NCBI RefSeq assembly: GCF_014207255.1
Contig: NZ_JACHCZ010000009.1
Span: 62,001 to 126,000 of the forward strand
DNA length: 64,000 bases
DNA from: Pseudomonas sp. JAI120
GTDB taxonomy: Bacteria; Pseudomonadota; Gammaproteobacteria; Pseudomonadales; Pseudomonadaceae
Reading direction: 5' to 3'
Every line of letters starts with the position of its first letter. Position 1 is the first letter of the stretch. Below, in pieces: positions 1-7,017 of this stretch. Below the pieces are notes generated by a model that ran no database searches, was not told where the DNA came from, and worked only from the letters and a program-made list of their open reading frames with translations. A program made the position numbers and the translations under genes.

Positions 1-729
1 CGACACCTGAAAAAAGTCGCGCTGGAACTGGGCGGCAAAAACCCGCTGATCATTCTCGAAGACGCCGACCTCGACCTGGCCGCGAGCAATGCCGCCTGGG
101 GCGCCTGGCTGCACCAGGGGCAAATCTGTATGGCGACCGGCTTGATCCTCGCCCATGAGTCCATCGCCGAACGCCTCACGCGCAAGCTGGTGGACAAGGC
201 CCGGGCGCTCACCGTGGGCAATGCCGCCCGCGGTGAAGCCGCACTCGGCCCATTGATCAACCAGCGGCAATTGCAGCGCGTGCACGAGATCGTCAGCGAC
301 AGCCTGCAAGCGGGCGCGCGGTTGGAGGCGGGCGGCGACTATGACCGCTTGTTCTATCAGCCCACTGTGCTCAGTGGCGTGCGTCCGGGCATGCGCGCGT
401 TTGAGGAAGAAATCTTCGGCCCGGTGGCCACGGTGGTCAGTTTTGCCACGGACGAGGAGGCCATCGAGCTGGCCAACCGTACCGAGTACGGCCTCTCGGC
501 CGCGATCATCTCACCGTCGGTCGGGCGTGCCATGGCCATCGGCGAGCGGCTTGACTGCGGCCTGCTGCACATCAATGACCAGACCGTCGCCGACGAATGC
601 ATCAACCCCTTTGGTGGGCGCGGCGCTTCCGGCAATGGCGGCAGCGTAGGCGGGCCGGCCGACTGGGACGAGTACAGCCAGTGGCAGTGGGTCACGGTGA
701 AAAACACCCCGCCTGCCTATCCGTTCTGA
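1..729 (+). CDS. NAD(P)-dependent aldehyde dehydrogenase, C-terminal half (5' end outside window)
   Basis: The reading frame is open from base 1, so this is the C-terminal ~242 residues of an aldehyde dehydrogenase (family ~480-490 aa). The general-base Glu lies in an ELGGK motif (codon 25-27) and the nucleophilic Cys in HQGQIC (codon 127-129); EEIFGPV and NPFGG follow. The ending (QWVTVKNTPPAYPF) resembles benzaldehyde/vanillin dehydrogenases rather than the coniferyl aldehyde dehydrogenase CalB. It lies 57 bp upstream of calA on the same strand. By inference it oxidises an aromatic aldehyde to its acid, possibly the aldehyde made by CalA. Family is certain; substrate is not. Confidence 0.9.
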   Translation, partial: RHLKKVALELGGKNPLIILEDADLDLAASNAAWGAWLHQGQICMATGLILAHESIAERLTRKLVDKARALTVGNAARGEAALGPLINQRQLQRVHEIVSDSLQAGARLEAGGDYDRLFYQPTVLSGVRPGMRAFEEEIFGPVATVVSFATDEEAIELANRTEYGLSAAIISPSVGRAMAIGERLDCGLLHINDQTVADECINPFGGRGASGNGGSVGGPADWDEYSQWQWVTVKNTPPAYPF

Positions 730-786
730 GTCCCGGCGCATCGATTTGATTTACCCATGCCTATACAAAAATAAGAGGGCTTGAAC

Positions 787-1554
787 ATGAACCTGCACAA
801 CAAAACCCTGATCGTCACCGGTGTCGCTTCCGGCATTGGTGCCGAGCTGGCGCGCCTCGCGCGTTTCCAGGGCGCCACGGTGATCGGCGTTGATCGCCAT
901 GAACCGCAACTGACCCTGGATGGCTTCTTCCAGGCTGACCTGGGCGATCCGGCCAGCATCGATGCCCTGGTGGCACGCCTGCCGGCGCGGGTCGACGGGC
1001 TGTGCAACATTGCCGGCGTGCCCGGTACGGCGCCCGTGCAAGCGGTGGCCACGGTCAATTACCTGGGGTTGCGGCACCTGACCCAATCGCTGCTGCCACG
1101 CATGCCGGCGGGCGGCAGCATCGTCAATGTCGCCTCGGTGCTCGGCGCGCAATGGCCGCAACGCCTGGAGCTGCACAAGGCCCTGGCCGCGACGCAAAGC
1201 TTCGACGCCGGGCAGCAGTGGCTGGCGGCCAATCCGGTGGAGCAAGCCAGCTGTTATCAGTACTTCAAGGAAGCGCTGATCGTGTGGAGCTTCCAGCAAT
1301 CCCAAGGCTGGTTTCGCGATCATTCGGTGCGCATCAACTGCGTCGCGCCGGGGCCGGTGTTTACCCCGATTCTCGGCGATTTCGTCAGCATGCTCGGGCC
1401 GGAGCGGGTGGCTGCGGACAGCCAGCGCATGACCCGTCCAGCCCTGGCCGATGAGGTGGCGGCGGTGATTGCCTTCCTCTGCTCGGACGCCGCGCGCTGG
1501 GTCAACGGCGTCAATCTGCCGGTGGACGGTGGGTTGGCGGCGACCTACGTGTAA
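787..1554 (+). CDS. calA: Coniferyl alcohol dehydrogenase (SDR family)
   Basis: A 255-aa short-chain dehydrogenase. TGVASGIG near residue 12 is the NAD(P)-binding glycine motif, NIAGVPGT is the SDR NAG-region variant, and YQYFK is the catalytic YxxxK. Length and sequence resemble the CalA coniferyl alcohol dehydrogenase described in Pseudomonas sp. HR199, including the NIAGVPGT and APGPVFTPIL blocks. CalA oxidises coniferyl alcohol to coniferyl aldehyde, which leads to ferulate. The ATG at 787 is chosen because AAGAGGG at 773-779 is 7 nt upstream; a TTG at 781 is too close. The ferulate genes begin 4.5 kb downstream, which supports a lignin-monomer role. Confidence 0.82.
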   Translation: MNLHNKTLIVTGVASGIGAELARLARFQGATVIGVDRHEPQLTLDGFFQADLGDPASIDALVARLPARVDGLCNIAGVPGTAPVQAVATVNYLGLRHLTQSLLPRMPAGGSIVNVASVLGAQWPQRLELHKALAATQSFDAGQQWLAANPVEQASCYQYFKEALIVWSFQQSQGWFRDHSVRINCVAPGPVFTPILGDFVSMLGPERVAADSQRMTRPALADEVAAVIAFLCSDAARWVNGVNLPVDGGLAATYV

Positions 1555-1574
1555 GGGTTGCAACAGTGGTAAAC

Positions 1575-1599
1575 CCCGGCGCGGATCCACCGTGCCGGG
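1575..1599 (+). terminator. GC-rich stem-loop between calA and the porin gene
   Basis: Arms 1575-1583 and 1591-1599 form a 9-bp stem (one G-U pair) with a 7-nt loop. No clear T-run follows, so it may be an attenuator or mRNA-stabilising hairpin rather than a full terminator. Its loop contains GGATCC-like sequence but not the flanking A/T of a VanR site. Confidence 0.4.
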
Positions 1600-1606
1600 C
1601 GTCTTG

Positions 1607-1620
1607 AACAACAACAAAAA
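1607..1620 (+). promoter_or_regulatory. Crc/Hfq-type A-rich leader motif
   Basis: AACAACAACAAAAA lies 15 nt before the porin ATG at 1636. It fits the AAnAAnAA catabolite-activity motif bound by Hfq/Crc in Pseudomonas mRNAs. Inferred from sequence only. Confidence 0.5.
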
Positions 1621-1635
1621 TACAGGACATACAAG

Positions 1636-2583
1636 ATGCTCAAGCCTATCTTGCGGACGGTTGCGGCCACGACGTTTGTCGCACTGACATCGACTGCTTA
1701 CGCTTATGATTTGCCCGGACTCAACCTGGGCAGCACCAGTTTCTACGACGGCTCACCGGCCCCGGCCGGCCCGGGCTGGTACCTGGAGGAATACCTGACG
1801 TACTCCCGGGCCAGCCGCTTCAATGATGCCAACGGCAACAAGCTGGCGTTGCCCAAGCAGGACCTGGAAGTGGTGGCGCCTACCACGCAGATCATCTACG
1901 TCGGCCAACCCCTGGCCAATGGCGCGATGCCGGGAATCACCCTGATCAACACCTCCCTGGCCCATGTGGATGTCGACGATGGGTTGAACAATGCGGCGCT
2001 GAGTTCTCGCGCTGGCTTTGGTGATGTGATTGTGGGGCCTTTCCTGCAACTGCCGACCCTGAGCCGCGCCGATGGCAGCCCACTGTTGACCCAACGTGTC
2101 GAAGCCGATATCTCGGTGCCGGTGGGTGCCTATGACCGCAAGCGCTCGATCAACCCAGGCAGCAACTTCTGGTCATTCAACCCGTATTACGCGGCGACGT
2201 ACTGGTTCAGCCCGAAGTGGTCGGCGAGCGGGCGTTTCATGTACCTGTGGAATGGCAAGAATGATGATCCGCAGGCAGGCTTTGGCGATGTTTCCGATAC
2301 CCAGGCCGGGCAGGCGTTGCATGCCAACCTGACCTTGCAATATGCCTTGAGCCAGCAACTGAGCGTGGGGGTTAACGGCTATTGGTTGAAGCAGATCACC
2401 GACACCAAGGTCGATGGGCACGCCGTGAGCGGGCGTCGGGAGAAGGTCTGGGCCATGGGCCCAGGCCTGGTCTATGCGTTCAGCAAGGAAGATGTGCTAT
2501 CGGTAAACGCCTACTTTGAACAGCAGGCGGAGAACCGCACCGAGGGCAACAAAATGGTGCTCAATTGGCTGCATAAGTTCTAG
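1636..2583 (+). CDS. SphA/MetA-type outer-membrane porin (phenol meta-pathway family)
   Basis: 315 aa with an N-terminal Sec signal peptide (hydrophobic stretch, then AYAYD near residue 24). Alternating aromatic/polar beta-strands run to a C-terminal Phe (NWLHKF), as in outer-membrane barrels. The overall pattern (LNLGSTSFYDG, VEADISVPVGAYD, NPGSNFWSFNPYYAATYW) is that of the COG4313/Phenol_MetA_deg family found with aromatic catabolic genes. It probably admits hydrophobic aromatics such as coniferyl alcohol or hydroxycinnamates. The ATG follows an AGGA at 1622-1625 and an A-rich leader. Its last 23 nt overlap the convergent MFS gene. A paralogue lies at 41636. Confidence 0.85.
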   Translation: MLKPILRTVAATTFVALTSTAYAYDLPGLNLGSTSFYDGSPAPAGPGWYLEEYLTYSRASRFNDANGNKLALPKQDLEVVAPTTQIIYVGQPLANGAMPGITLINTSLAHVDVDDGLNNAALSSRAGFGDVIVGPFLQLPTLSRADGSPLLTQRVEADISVPVGAYDRKRSINPGSNFWSFNPYYAATYWFSPKWSASGRFMYLWNGKNDDPQAGFGDVSDTQAGQALHANLTLQYALSQQLSVGVNGYWLKQITDTKVDGHAVSGRREKVWAMGPGLVYAFSKEDVLSVNAYFEQQAENRTEGNKMVLNWLHKF

Positions 2584-3769
2584 TGGGCGCCGTACGCACC
2601 ATCACGCTGATGATGGTCAGTGCGGCAATCACCACCCCGGGGGACGTCGCCAGCAGTACCCCCGCGGTGCCGGCGCCGGCGGCGAGCAGTTGCCCGGCCG
2701 CCAGCGGCCCGGCGACCGAACCCAAGCGGCCGACGGCCACTGCTGCACCGACACCGGTGGCGCGCACCGAGGTTGGGTAGGAGGGCGGTGCCGACGCATA
2801 CAGCACCAACTGCGCGGCCATGACGAACAGGCCGGCGGCAAAACCGGCAATGGCCATGGGCACGATGCCCACCGACAACCCGACCCCTGCCAATGCCGCC
2901 AGCAACCCGGCATACACGGACAGCACCACTTTGACGGCATTGCACCGGTCCAGCAGCACGCCACCGAGCAGCGAACCGAGGGCGCCGCCGATATTGAAGA
3001 GCATCTGCACCATGCCCGCCTGGGGTTTGCTGAAGCCTTGTTCCAGCAACAGCGACGGCAGCCAATTAAGCAACATGTACATCACGGTCAGGGTGAAGAA
3101 GTAACTGAGCCACAAGGCCAGTGTGGTGCGGGCGCGACCTTCGCCGAACAGCGCCTGGCCGCTGGAGAGACGGGCGCCAGGCGTGTTGTCGCGCTGTTGG
3201 CGAAAGGCAGTGGATTCCGGCAGCAGCAGGATCATCAACGGTACGGCCAGCAAGGGTGCCAGGCCGCCGATGATAAAGGTGGTCTGCCAGTGCTCACTGG
3301 AAAACATCGCCACCACTGCGGCCAATGCACCACCCAGCGGCACCCCGCAGTACATCACGCTGATAGCCGTGCCACGGTTGCGTTCGCTTACCGCTTCGGC
3401 GCACAGCGCGATCAGGTTGGGCAGCGCGGCACCCAGGCCCAGGCCGGTGAGGAAGCGCACCAGCAACAGGCTTGAGTAGCTTTCGACAAACGCGGTGCTC
3501 AGGGAAAACAGCCCGAACAGCAGCACGGCGCTCACCAGGATTTTCTTGCGCCCGATGCGGTCGGCGACCCAACCGCCGAAGAATGCCCCCGGCAGCAGGC
3601 CAATGATGCCGACGCTGAACACCCAGCCGAGCATCTTCGGATCCAGGGCGAACGTTTGACGTAACCCGGCGGCGGCAGTGCCGGCGGCCTGCAGATCGAA
3701 TCCCTCGATCAGCGCAACGATAAAGCACAACGCAATAGTCAGCGTCGAACGACGCGATGGACTGTCCAT
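2561..3769 (-). CDS. MFS aromatic acid:H+ symporter (AAHS family)
   Basis: 402 aa with about 12 predicted membrane segments. The first helix contains EGFDLQ, the D-containing motif of the aromatic acid:H+ symporter family (PcaK/MhpT type), and loop 2-3 has the MFS motif GGWVADRIGRKK. It probably imports an aromatic acid such as a hydroxycinnamate or benzoate; the substrate cannot be read from sequence. The ATG at 3769 is preferred over a TTG 6 nt upstream because GAGG lies 7 nt before it. It is transcribed divergently from the OprD-like porin, and its 3' end overlaps the neighbouring porin gene by 23 nt. Confidence 0.85.
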   Translation of the reverse strand: MDSPSRRSTLTIALCFIVALIEGFDLQAAGTAAAGLRQTFALDPKMLGWVFSVGIIGLLPGAFFGGWVADRIGRKKILVSAVLLFGLFSLSTAFVESYSSLLLVRFLTGLGLGAALPNLIALCAEAVSERNRGTAISVMYCGVPLGGALAAVVAMFSSEHWQTTFIIGGLAPLLAVPLMILLLPESTAFRQQRDNTPGARLSSGQALFGEGRARTTLALWLSYFFTLTVMYMLLNWLPSLLLEQGFSKPQAGMVQMLFNIGGALGSLLGGVLLDRCNAVKVVLSVYAGLLAALAGVGLSVGIVPMAIAGFAAGLFVMAAQLVLYASAPPSYPTSVRATGVGAAVAVGRLGSVAGPLAAGQLLAAGAGTAGVLLATSPGVVIAALTIISVMVRTAPTRTYAAN

Positions 3770-3781
3770 GGGCAAACCTCA

Positions 3782-3797
3782 TTGTTGTTTTTGTTGT
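3782..3797 (-). promoter_or_regulatory. Crc/Hfq-type A-rich leader of the MFS gene
   Basis: On the minus strand this reads ACAACAAAAACAACAA, ending 12 nt before the ATG at 3769. It matches the AAnAAnAA pattern recognised by Hfq/Crc. Confidence 0.5.
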
Positions 3798-4046
3798 GGT
3801 GGCGAGCGCGAGTGGCTGCTGGTGATTAAGATAACAAAGATAACTAAAAAATGAATCGTGGATTAATCTGCTCATAAATCATGAATAAATCCATAAAATT
3901 CAAAAACTTGGCATATAGATCCATATGCACCTAAAAAATAGATAGTTTTATTAATGTTCGATTATCGCTCAGTTGCGGTTGACGGGCACCGACGGCTGTT
4001 TCCATTCTTGGCTCGCGAAGCCGACCCGGCCGAGCGTGTGCACCCC

Positions 4047-4064
4047 AAAAACAACAACAAAAAA
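4047..4064 (+). promoter_or_regulatory. Crc/Hfq-type A-rich leader of the OprD-like porin
   Basis: AAAAACAACAACAAAAAA lies 12 nt upstream of the ATG at 4077, where a Shine-Dalgarno would normally be. This suggests translational control by Hfq/Crc. Confidence 0.5.
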
Positions 4065-4076
4065 TGGACATCGAAC

Positions 4077-5402
4077 ATGCCAGAACTTCCTATGGAGCAC
4101 GCCGTTGCAGCGGCGCCCGTCGCCTGTGTGTCGAACACCACTCCACGCCTGCTCATGGCATGCCTGGCCTTGAGCGTGCTGCCCGCTCCGCTGTGGGCCG
4201 CCGGCTTTATCGACGACAGCCACGGCACCTTGACCTTGCGCAATTACTACCTGGACCGCGACTACAAGGACGACGGTGCGAAGACTGCCGCGCGGGAATG
4301 GGCCCAGGCGTTCATCCTCAACCTGGAATCGGGGTACACCCCAGGCCCGGTGGGCTTTGGCCTGGATGTACGCGGGCTGATGGGGGTCAAGCTCGACTCC
4401 TCGCCAGACCGCAGCGGCACCGAGTTGTTGCCGGTGTCGGCCAGCGACAAGCGTGCCGCCGATGAGTACTCGCGCCTGGCCCCGACCGCCAAGCTGCGGT
4501 TTGCGCAAACCACGGTGAAGGCCGGCGATGTGTCGATCTTCCTGCCGTTCGCCTTTGCCAGCCCGTCGCGCCTGCTGCCGCAAACCTTTCGCGGCACCAC
4601 CTTGAGCTCCAAGGACATCGATGGGCTGACCCTCAACACCGGCTACATCGACCGCATCAACAAACGCGACTCCACCGACTACCAGGCCATGACCATCGCC
4701 TCGCCCAACCGGCGTTTCAACGCCACCGCCACCACGTCGCACCTGGCGTATGTGGGCGGTGACTATCAGGTCAACAAAGACCTCAGCCTGCGCGTCTATC
4801 ACTCCCAGGTCGCGGACCTCTACCAGCAGGACACCCTGGCGTTGCTGCACAACCTGCCGCTGGGAGATGGCGTGCTCACCAGCGACCTGCGCAGTTTTTT
4901 CAGTCGCGAAGACGGCAGTGCCAAGGCGGGCAAGGTGGATAACCGCAACCTCTCGGCGCTGTTCGGCTACCGCCTCGGTGGCCACCGCGTCAGCCTTGGC
5001 TACATGCACTCAAGCGGGGAGACGGCCACGCCCTATATCTCCGGGACGGAGTTGATGGGCATGAGCGAACTGACCATGAGCTCGGACTTTCTCAACGCCA
5101 AGGAGCGCACCTGGCAGGCCATCTACGACTACGACTTCGCCGCAGCGGGTGTGCCGGGGTTGAAGACTCGGCTGCGCTATGTGCGTGGCGACAACATCGA
5201 ACTGGCCGCTTTCAACGCCGAGGATCGCAAGGAGCGCGAGTTCCAGATGGAGTTGGGCTATGTGATCCAGGACGGCCCGCTGAAGAACGTCGGGTTCATG
5301 GCGCGCAAGTCGATCTACCGCAATGACTTCCCCAGCGGCGCGGCGTTTCGCGATGAAAACCAGACCCGTTTCCTGGTGCTCTACACCGTGGCGCTCTGGT
5401 AA
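4077..5402 (+). CDS. OprD-family outer-membrane porin
   Basis: 441 aa from the chosen ATG; OprD proteins are ~420 aa. A signal peptide (LLMACLALSVLPAPLWAAG) precedes FIDDSHGTLTLRNYYLDRD, the family's characteristic mature N-terminus, and the protein ends in a barrel-type aromatic (LYTVALW). Members take up small carboxylates, and aromatic-acid members (OpdK, vanillate) are known. Its place beside the hydroxycinnamate genes suggests an aromatic acid as substrate. The start is uncertain: in-frame ATGs exist at 3954, 4077 and 4092 and none has a strong ribosome site; 4077 gives the most normal leader. Confidence 0.86.
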   Translation: MPELPMEHAVAAAPVACVSNTTPRLLMACLALSVLPAPLWAAGFIDDSHGTLTLRNYYLDRDYKDDGAKTAAREWAQAFILNLESGYTPGPVGFGLDVRGLMGVKLDSSPDRSGTELLPVSASDKRAADEYSRLAPTAKLRFAQTTVKAGDVSIFLPFAFASPSRLLPQTFRGTTLSSKDIDGLTLNTGYIDRINKRDSTDYQAMTIASPNRRFNATATTSHLAYVGGDYQVNKDLSLRVYHSQVADLYQQDTLALLHNLPLGDGVLTSDLRSFFSREDGSAKAGKVDNRNLSALFGYRLGGHRVSLGYMHSSGETATPYISGTELMGMSELTMSSDFLNAKERTWQAIYDYDFAAAGVPGLKTRLRYVRGDNIELAAFNAEDRKEREFQMELGYVIQDGPLKNVGFMARKSIYRNDFPSGAAFRDENQTRFLVLYTVALW

Positions 5403-5407
5403 GCCGA

Positions 5408-5896
5408 TCAGTCCTGGTAGACCTTCTTCAGCAGGCGCAGCAGCTCTTCACGCTCCTGGCCGTCGAGGGCGGCCGTGGCGTCCAGGTCACTCTGGGCGGC
5501 GATCGCCTTGAGCTCCTTGAGCAGGGTTTCGCCGCTCTTGCTGAGGAAGATCCCGTAGGAGCGCTTGTCTGGCTTGCAGCGCACCCGCACGGCGAGGGCG
5601 CGGCTTTCCAGCTTGTTCAGCAACGGCACCACCTGGGGCGGCTCGATCGCCAGTGCGCGAGCCAGGTCGGCCTGCATCAGCCCGGGGTTCTGCTCGATGA
5701 TCGCCAGGGCCGAGAACTGCGCAGGGCGCAGGTCGTGGTCCGACAGCCGGCCGATCAGGTTCTGGAACAGCTTGAGCTGGGCGCGACGCATGGCGTAGCC
5801 GATCAGATCATCCAGGGCCGAATCCAGCGGCGCGCGTACGTCGGCGTTATCGGGCAGGGCCTGGCTGGCGTCGGCGAGTTTGGAAGGCTTGGCCAT
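5408..5896 (-). CDS. ferR: MarR-family regulator of the hydroxycinnamate operon
   Basis: 162 aa with a winged-helix MarR core: LRPAQFSALAIIEQNPGLMQADLARALAIEPPQ.. is the HTH and RCKPDKRSYGIFLSKSG the wing. It is divergent from ech, the position of the MarR repressor next to ech-vdh-fcs in P. putida KT2440, whose homologues respond to hydroxycinnamoyl-CoA thioesters. A 7-bp-arm palindrome lies in the shared gap. The ATG at 5896 is chosen; a TTG 18 nt upstream would begin inside the ribosome-site region. The gene symbol is by analogy with MarR regulators of ferulate genes. Confidence 0.8.
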   Translation of the reverse strand: MAKPSKLADASQALPDNADVRAPLDSALDDLIGYAMRRAQLKLFQNLIGRLSDHDLRPAQFSALAIIEQNPGLMQADLARALAIEPPQVVPLLNKLESRALAVRVRCKPDKRSYGIFLSKSGETLLKELKAIAAQSDLDATAALDGQEREELLRLLKKVYQD

Positions 5897-6035
5897 TAAC
5901 AGTGCAATCCTCAAAAGGTGGAGGTTAAGAAGGCTATCTAGTTTGCCGAGGTTGGCGAGCCATGGCTATGCCGGCTTTTCACAACGCCTGGAAAACGCAG
6001 GTTTCACCGCGTAAAAATATTGGTTATCCATGTTA

Positions 6036-6072
6036 ATAGTTAATTGACATAACTATATTTGCGGTTTAATTT
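6036..6072 (+). promoter_or_regulatory. ech operon promoter with embedded MarR-type operator
   Basis: A perfect inverted repeat has arms ATAGTTA (6036-6042) and TAACTAT (6050-6056). The 7-bp spacer contains a consensus -35 hexamer TTGACA (6044-6049). Seventeen bases further is TAATTT (6067-6072), a fair -10. A repressor on the palindrome would cover the -35. A weaker alternative -10 is TATATT at 6054-6059. Confidence 0.65.
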
Positions 6073-6110
6073 CGAATCATCTTCAAACCCCAGAACAAGA
6101 GCGTACCGCC

Positions 6111-6941
6111 ATGAGCAATTACGAAGGCCGTTGGACCACCGTCAAGGTTGAGATCGAAGAAGGCATCGCCTGGGTCATTCTCAATCGTCCGGAAAAACGC
6201 AACGCCATGAGCCCGACCCTGAACCGGGAAATGATCGATGTCCTGGAAACCCTTGAGCAGGACCCTGCCGCCGGCGTGCTGGTGCTGACCGGCGCAGGCG
6301 AAGCCTGGACCGCCGGCATGGACCTCAAGGAATACTTTCGCGAGGTGGATGCCGGCCCGGAAATCCTCCAGGAAAAAATCCGCCGCGAAGCCTCGCAATG
6401 GCAATGGAAACTGCTGCGCATGTACGCCAAGCCGACCATCGCCATGGTCAATGGCTGGTGCTTCGGCGGTGGCTTCAGCCCGCTGGTGGCCTGTGACCTG
6501 GCGATCTGCGCCGACGAAGCGACCTTCGGCCTCTCGGAAATCAACTGGGGCATCCCGCCGGGCAACCTGGTGAGCAAGGCCATGGCCGACACCGTGGGCC
6601 ATCGCCAATCGCTGTACTACATCATGACCGGCAAGACCTTTGGCGGGCAGAAAGCCGCCGAAATGGGCCTGGTCAACGAAAGCGTGCCGCTGGCTCAACT
6701 GCGCGAAGTGACCATCGAACTGGCGCGCAACCTGCTGGAGAAAAACCCGGTGGTGCTGCGTGCCGCCAAGCATGGCTTCAAACGCTGCCGCGAATTGACC
6801 TGGGAGCAGAACGAGGATTACCTCTACGCCAAGCTCGATCAGTCGCGCCTGCTCGACACCGAAGGCGGTCGCGAGCAGGGCATGAAACAGTTCCTCGACG
6901 ACAAGAGCATCAAGCCTGGCCTGCAGGCGTATAAACGCTGA
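6111..6941 (+). CDS. ech: p-Hydroxycinnamoyl-CoA hydratase/lyase (feruloyl-CoA hydratase/vanillin synthase)
   Basis: 276 aa, the same length as the P. fluorescens AN103 HCHL. It is a crotonase-fold enzyme that hydrates feruloyl-, caffeoyl- or coumaroyl-CoA and cleaves the product to the aromatic aldehyde plus acetyl-CoA. The residues known to matter in HCHL are at the same numbers: Ser123, Glu143 and Tyr239; the oxyanion region is WCFGGGFSP. It is the first gene of ech-vdh-fcs-aat-acd. The ribosome site is weak (AGAGC). A strong stem-loop follows the stop codon, before vdh. Confidence 0.97.
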   Translation: MSNYEGRWTTVKVEIEEGIAWVILNRPEKRNAMSPTLNREMIDVLETLEQDPAAGVLVLTGAGEAWTAGMDLKEYFREVDAGPEILQEKIRREASQWQWKLLRMYAKPTIAMVNGWCFGGGFSPLVACDLAICADEATFGLSEINWGIPPGNLVSKAMADTVGHRQSLYYIMTGKTFGGQKAAEMGLVNESVPLAQLREVTIELARNLLEKNPVVLRAAKHGFKRCRELTWEQNEDYLYAKLDQSRLLDTEGGREQGMKQFLDDKSIKPGLQAYKR

Positions 6942-6943
6942 AG

Positions 6944-6965
6944 GGTGCGGCCGCCTGGCCGCGCC
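6944..6965 (+). other. Intercistronic stem-loop between ech and vdh
   Basis: Arms GGTGCGGCC (6944-6952) and GGCCGCGCC (6957-6965) pair over 9 bp (one G-U) with a 4-nt loop, starting 3 nt after the ech stop. No T-run follows. It could protect the ech mRNA 3' end or lower expression of downstream genes. Confidence 0.55.
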
Positions 6966-6994
6966 GTTGTACCCTGCTTGAACGTATTCCCGAT

Positions 6995-7010
6995 AAAGAT
7001 AATAAAGAGG
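6995..7010 (+). promoter_or_regulatory. A-rich vdh leader with ribosome site (possible Crc/Hfq target)
   Basis: AAAGATAATAAAGAGG contains AAnAAnAA-like spacing and ends in the GAGG that serves as the vdh ribosome site, 7 nt before the ATG. Confidence 0.4.
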
Positions 7011-7017
7011 AATCACC

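Larger units (their letters stand above)
3770..4076. promoter_or_regulatory. Divergent AT-rich control region, MFS / OprD-like porin
   Basis: This ~307-bp gap has no credible gene. It is much more AT-rich than its surroundings and must hold both divergent promoters. A 6-bp inverted repeat, GCATAT-agatcc-ATATGC (3911-3928), is the best candidate operator; the regulator is unknown. A-rich leaders occur at both ends (3782-3797 minus; 4047-4064 plus). Confidence 0.5.

Noticed and set aside
1583..1590. GGATCC-containing sequence as a third VanR site
   Set aside because: It lacks the AAT/ATT flanks of the two vanA sites and is better explained as the loop of a GC-rich hairpin.
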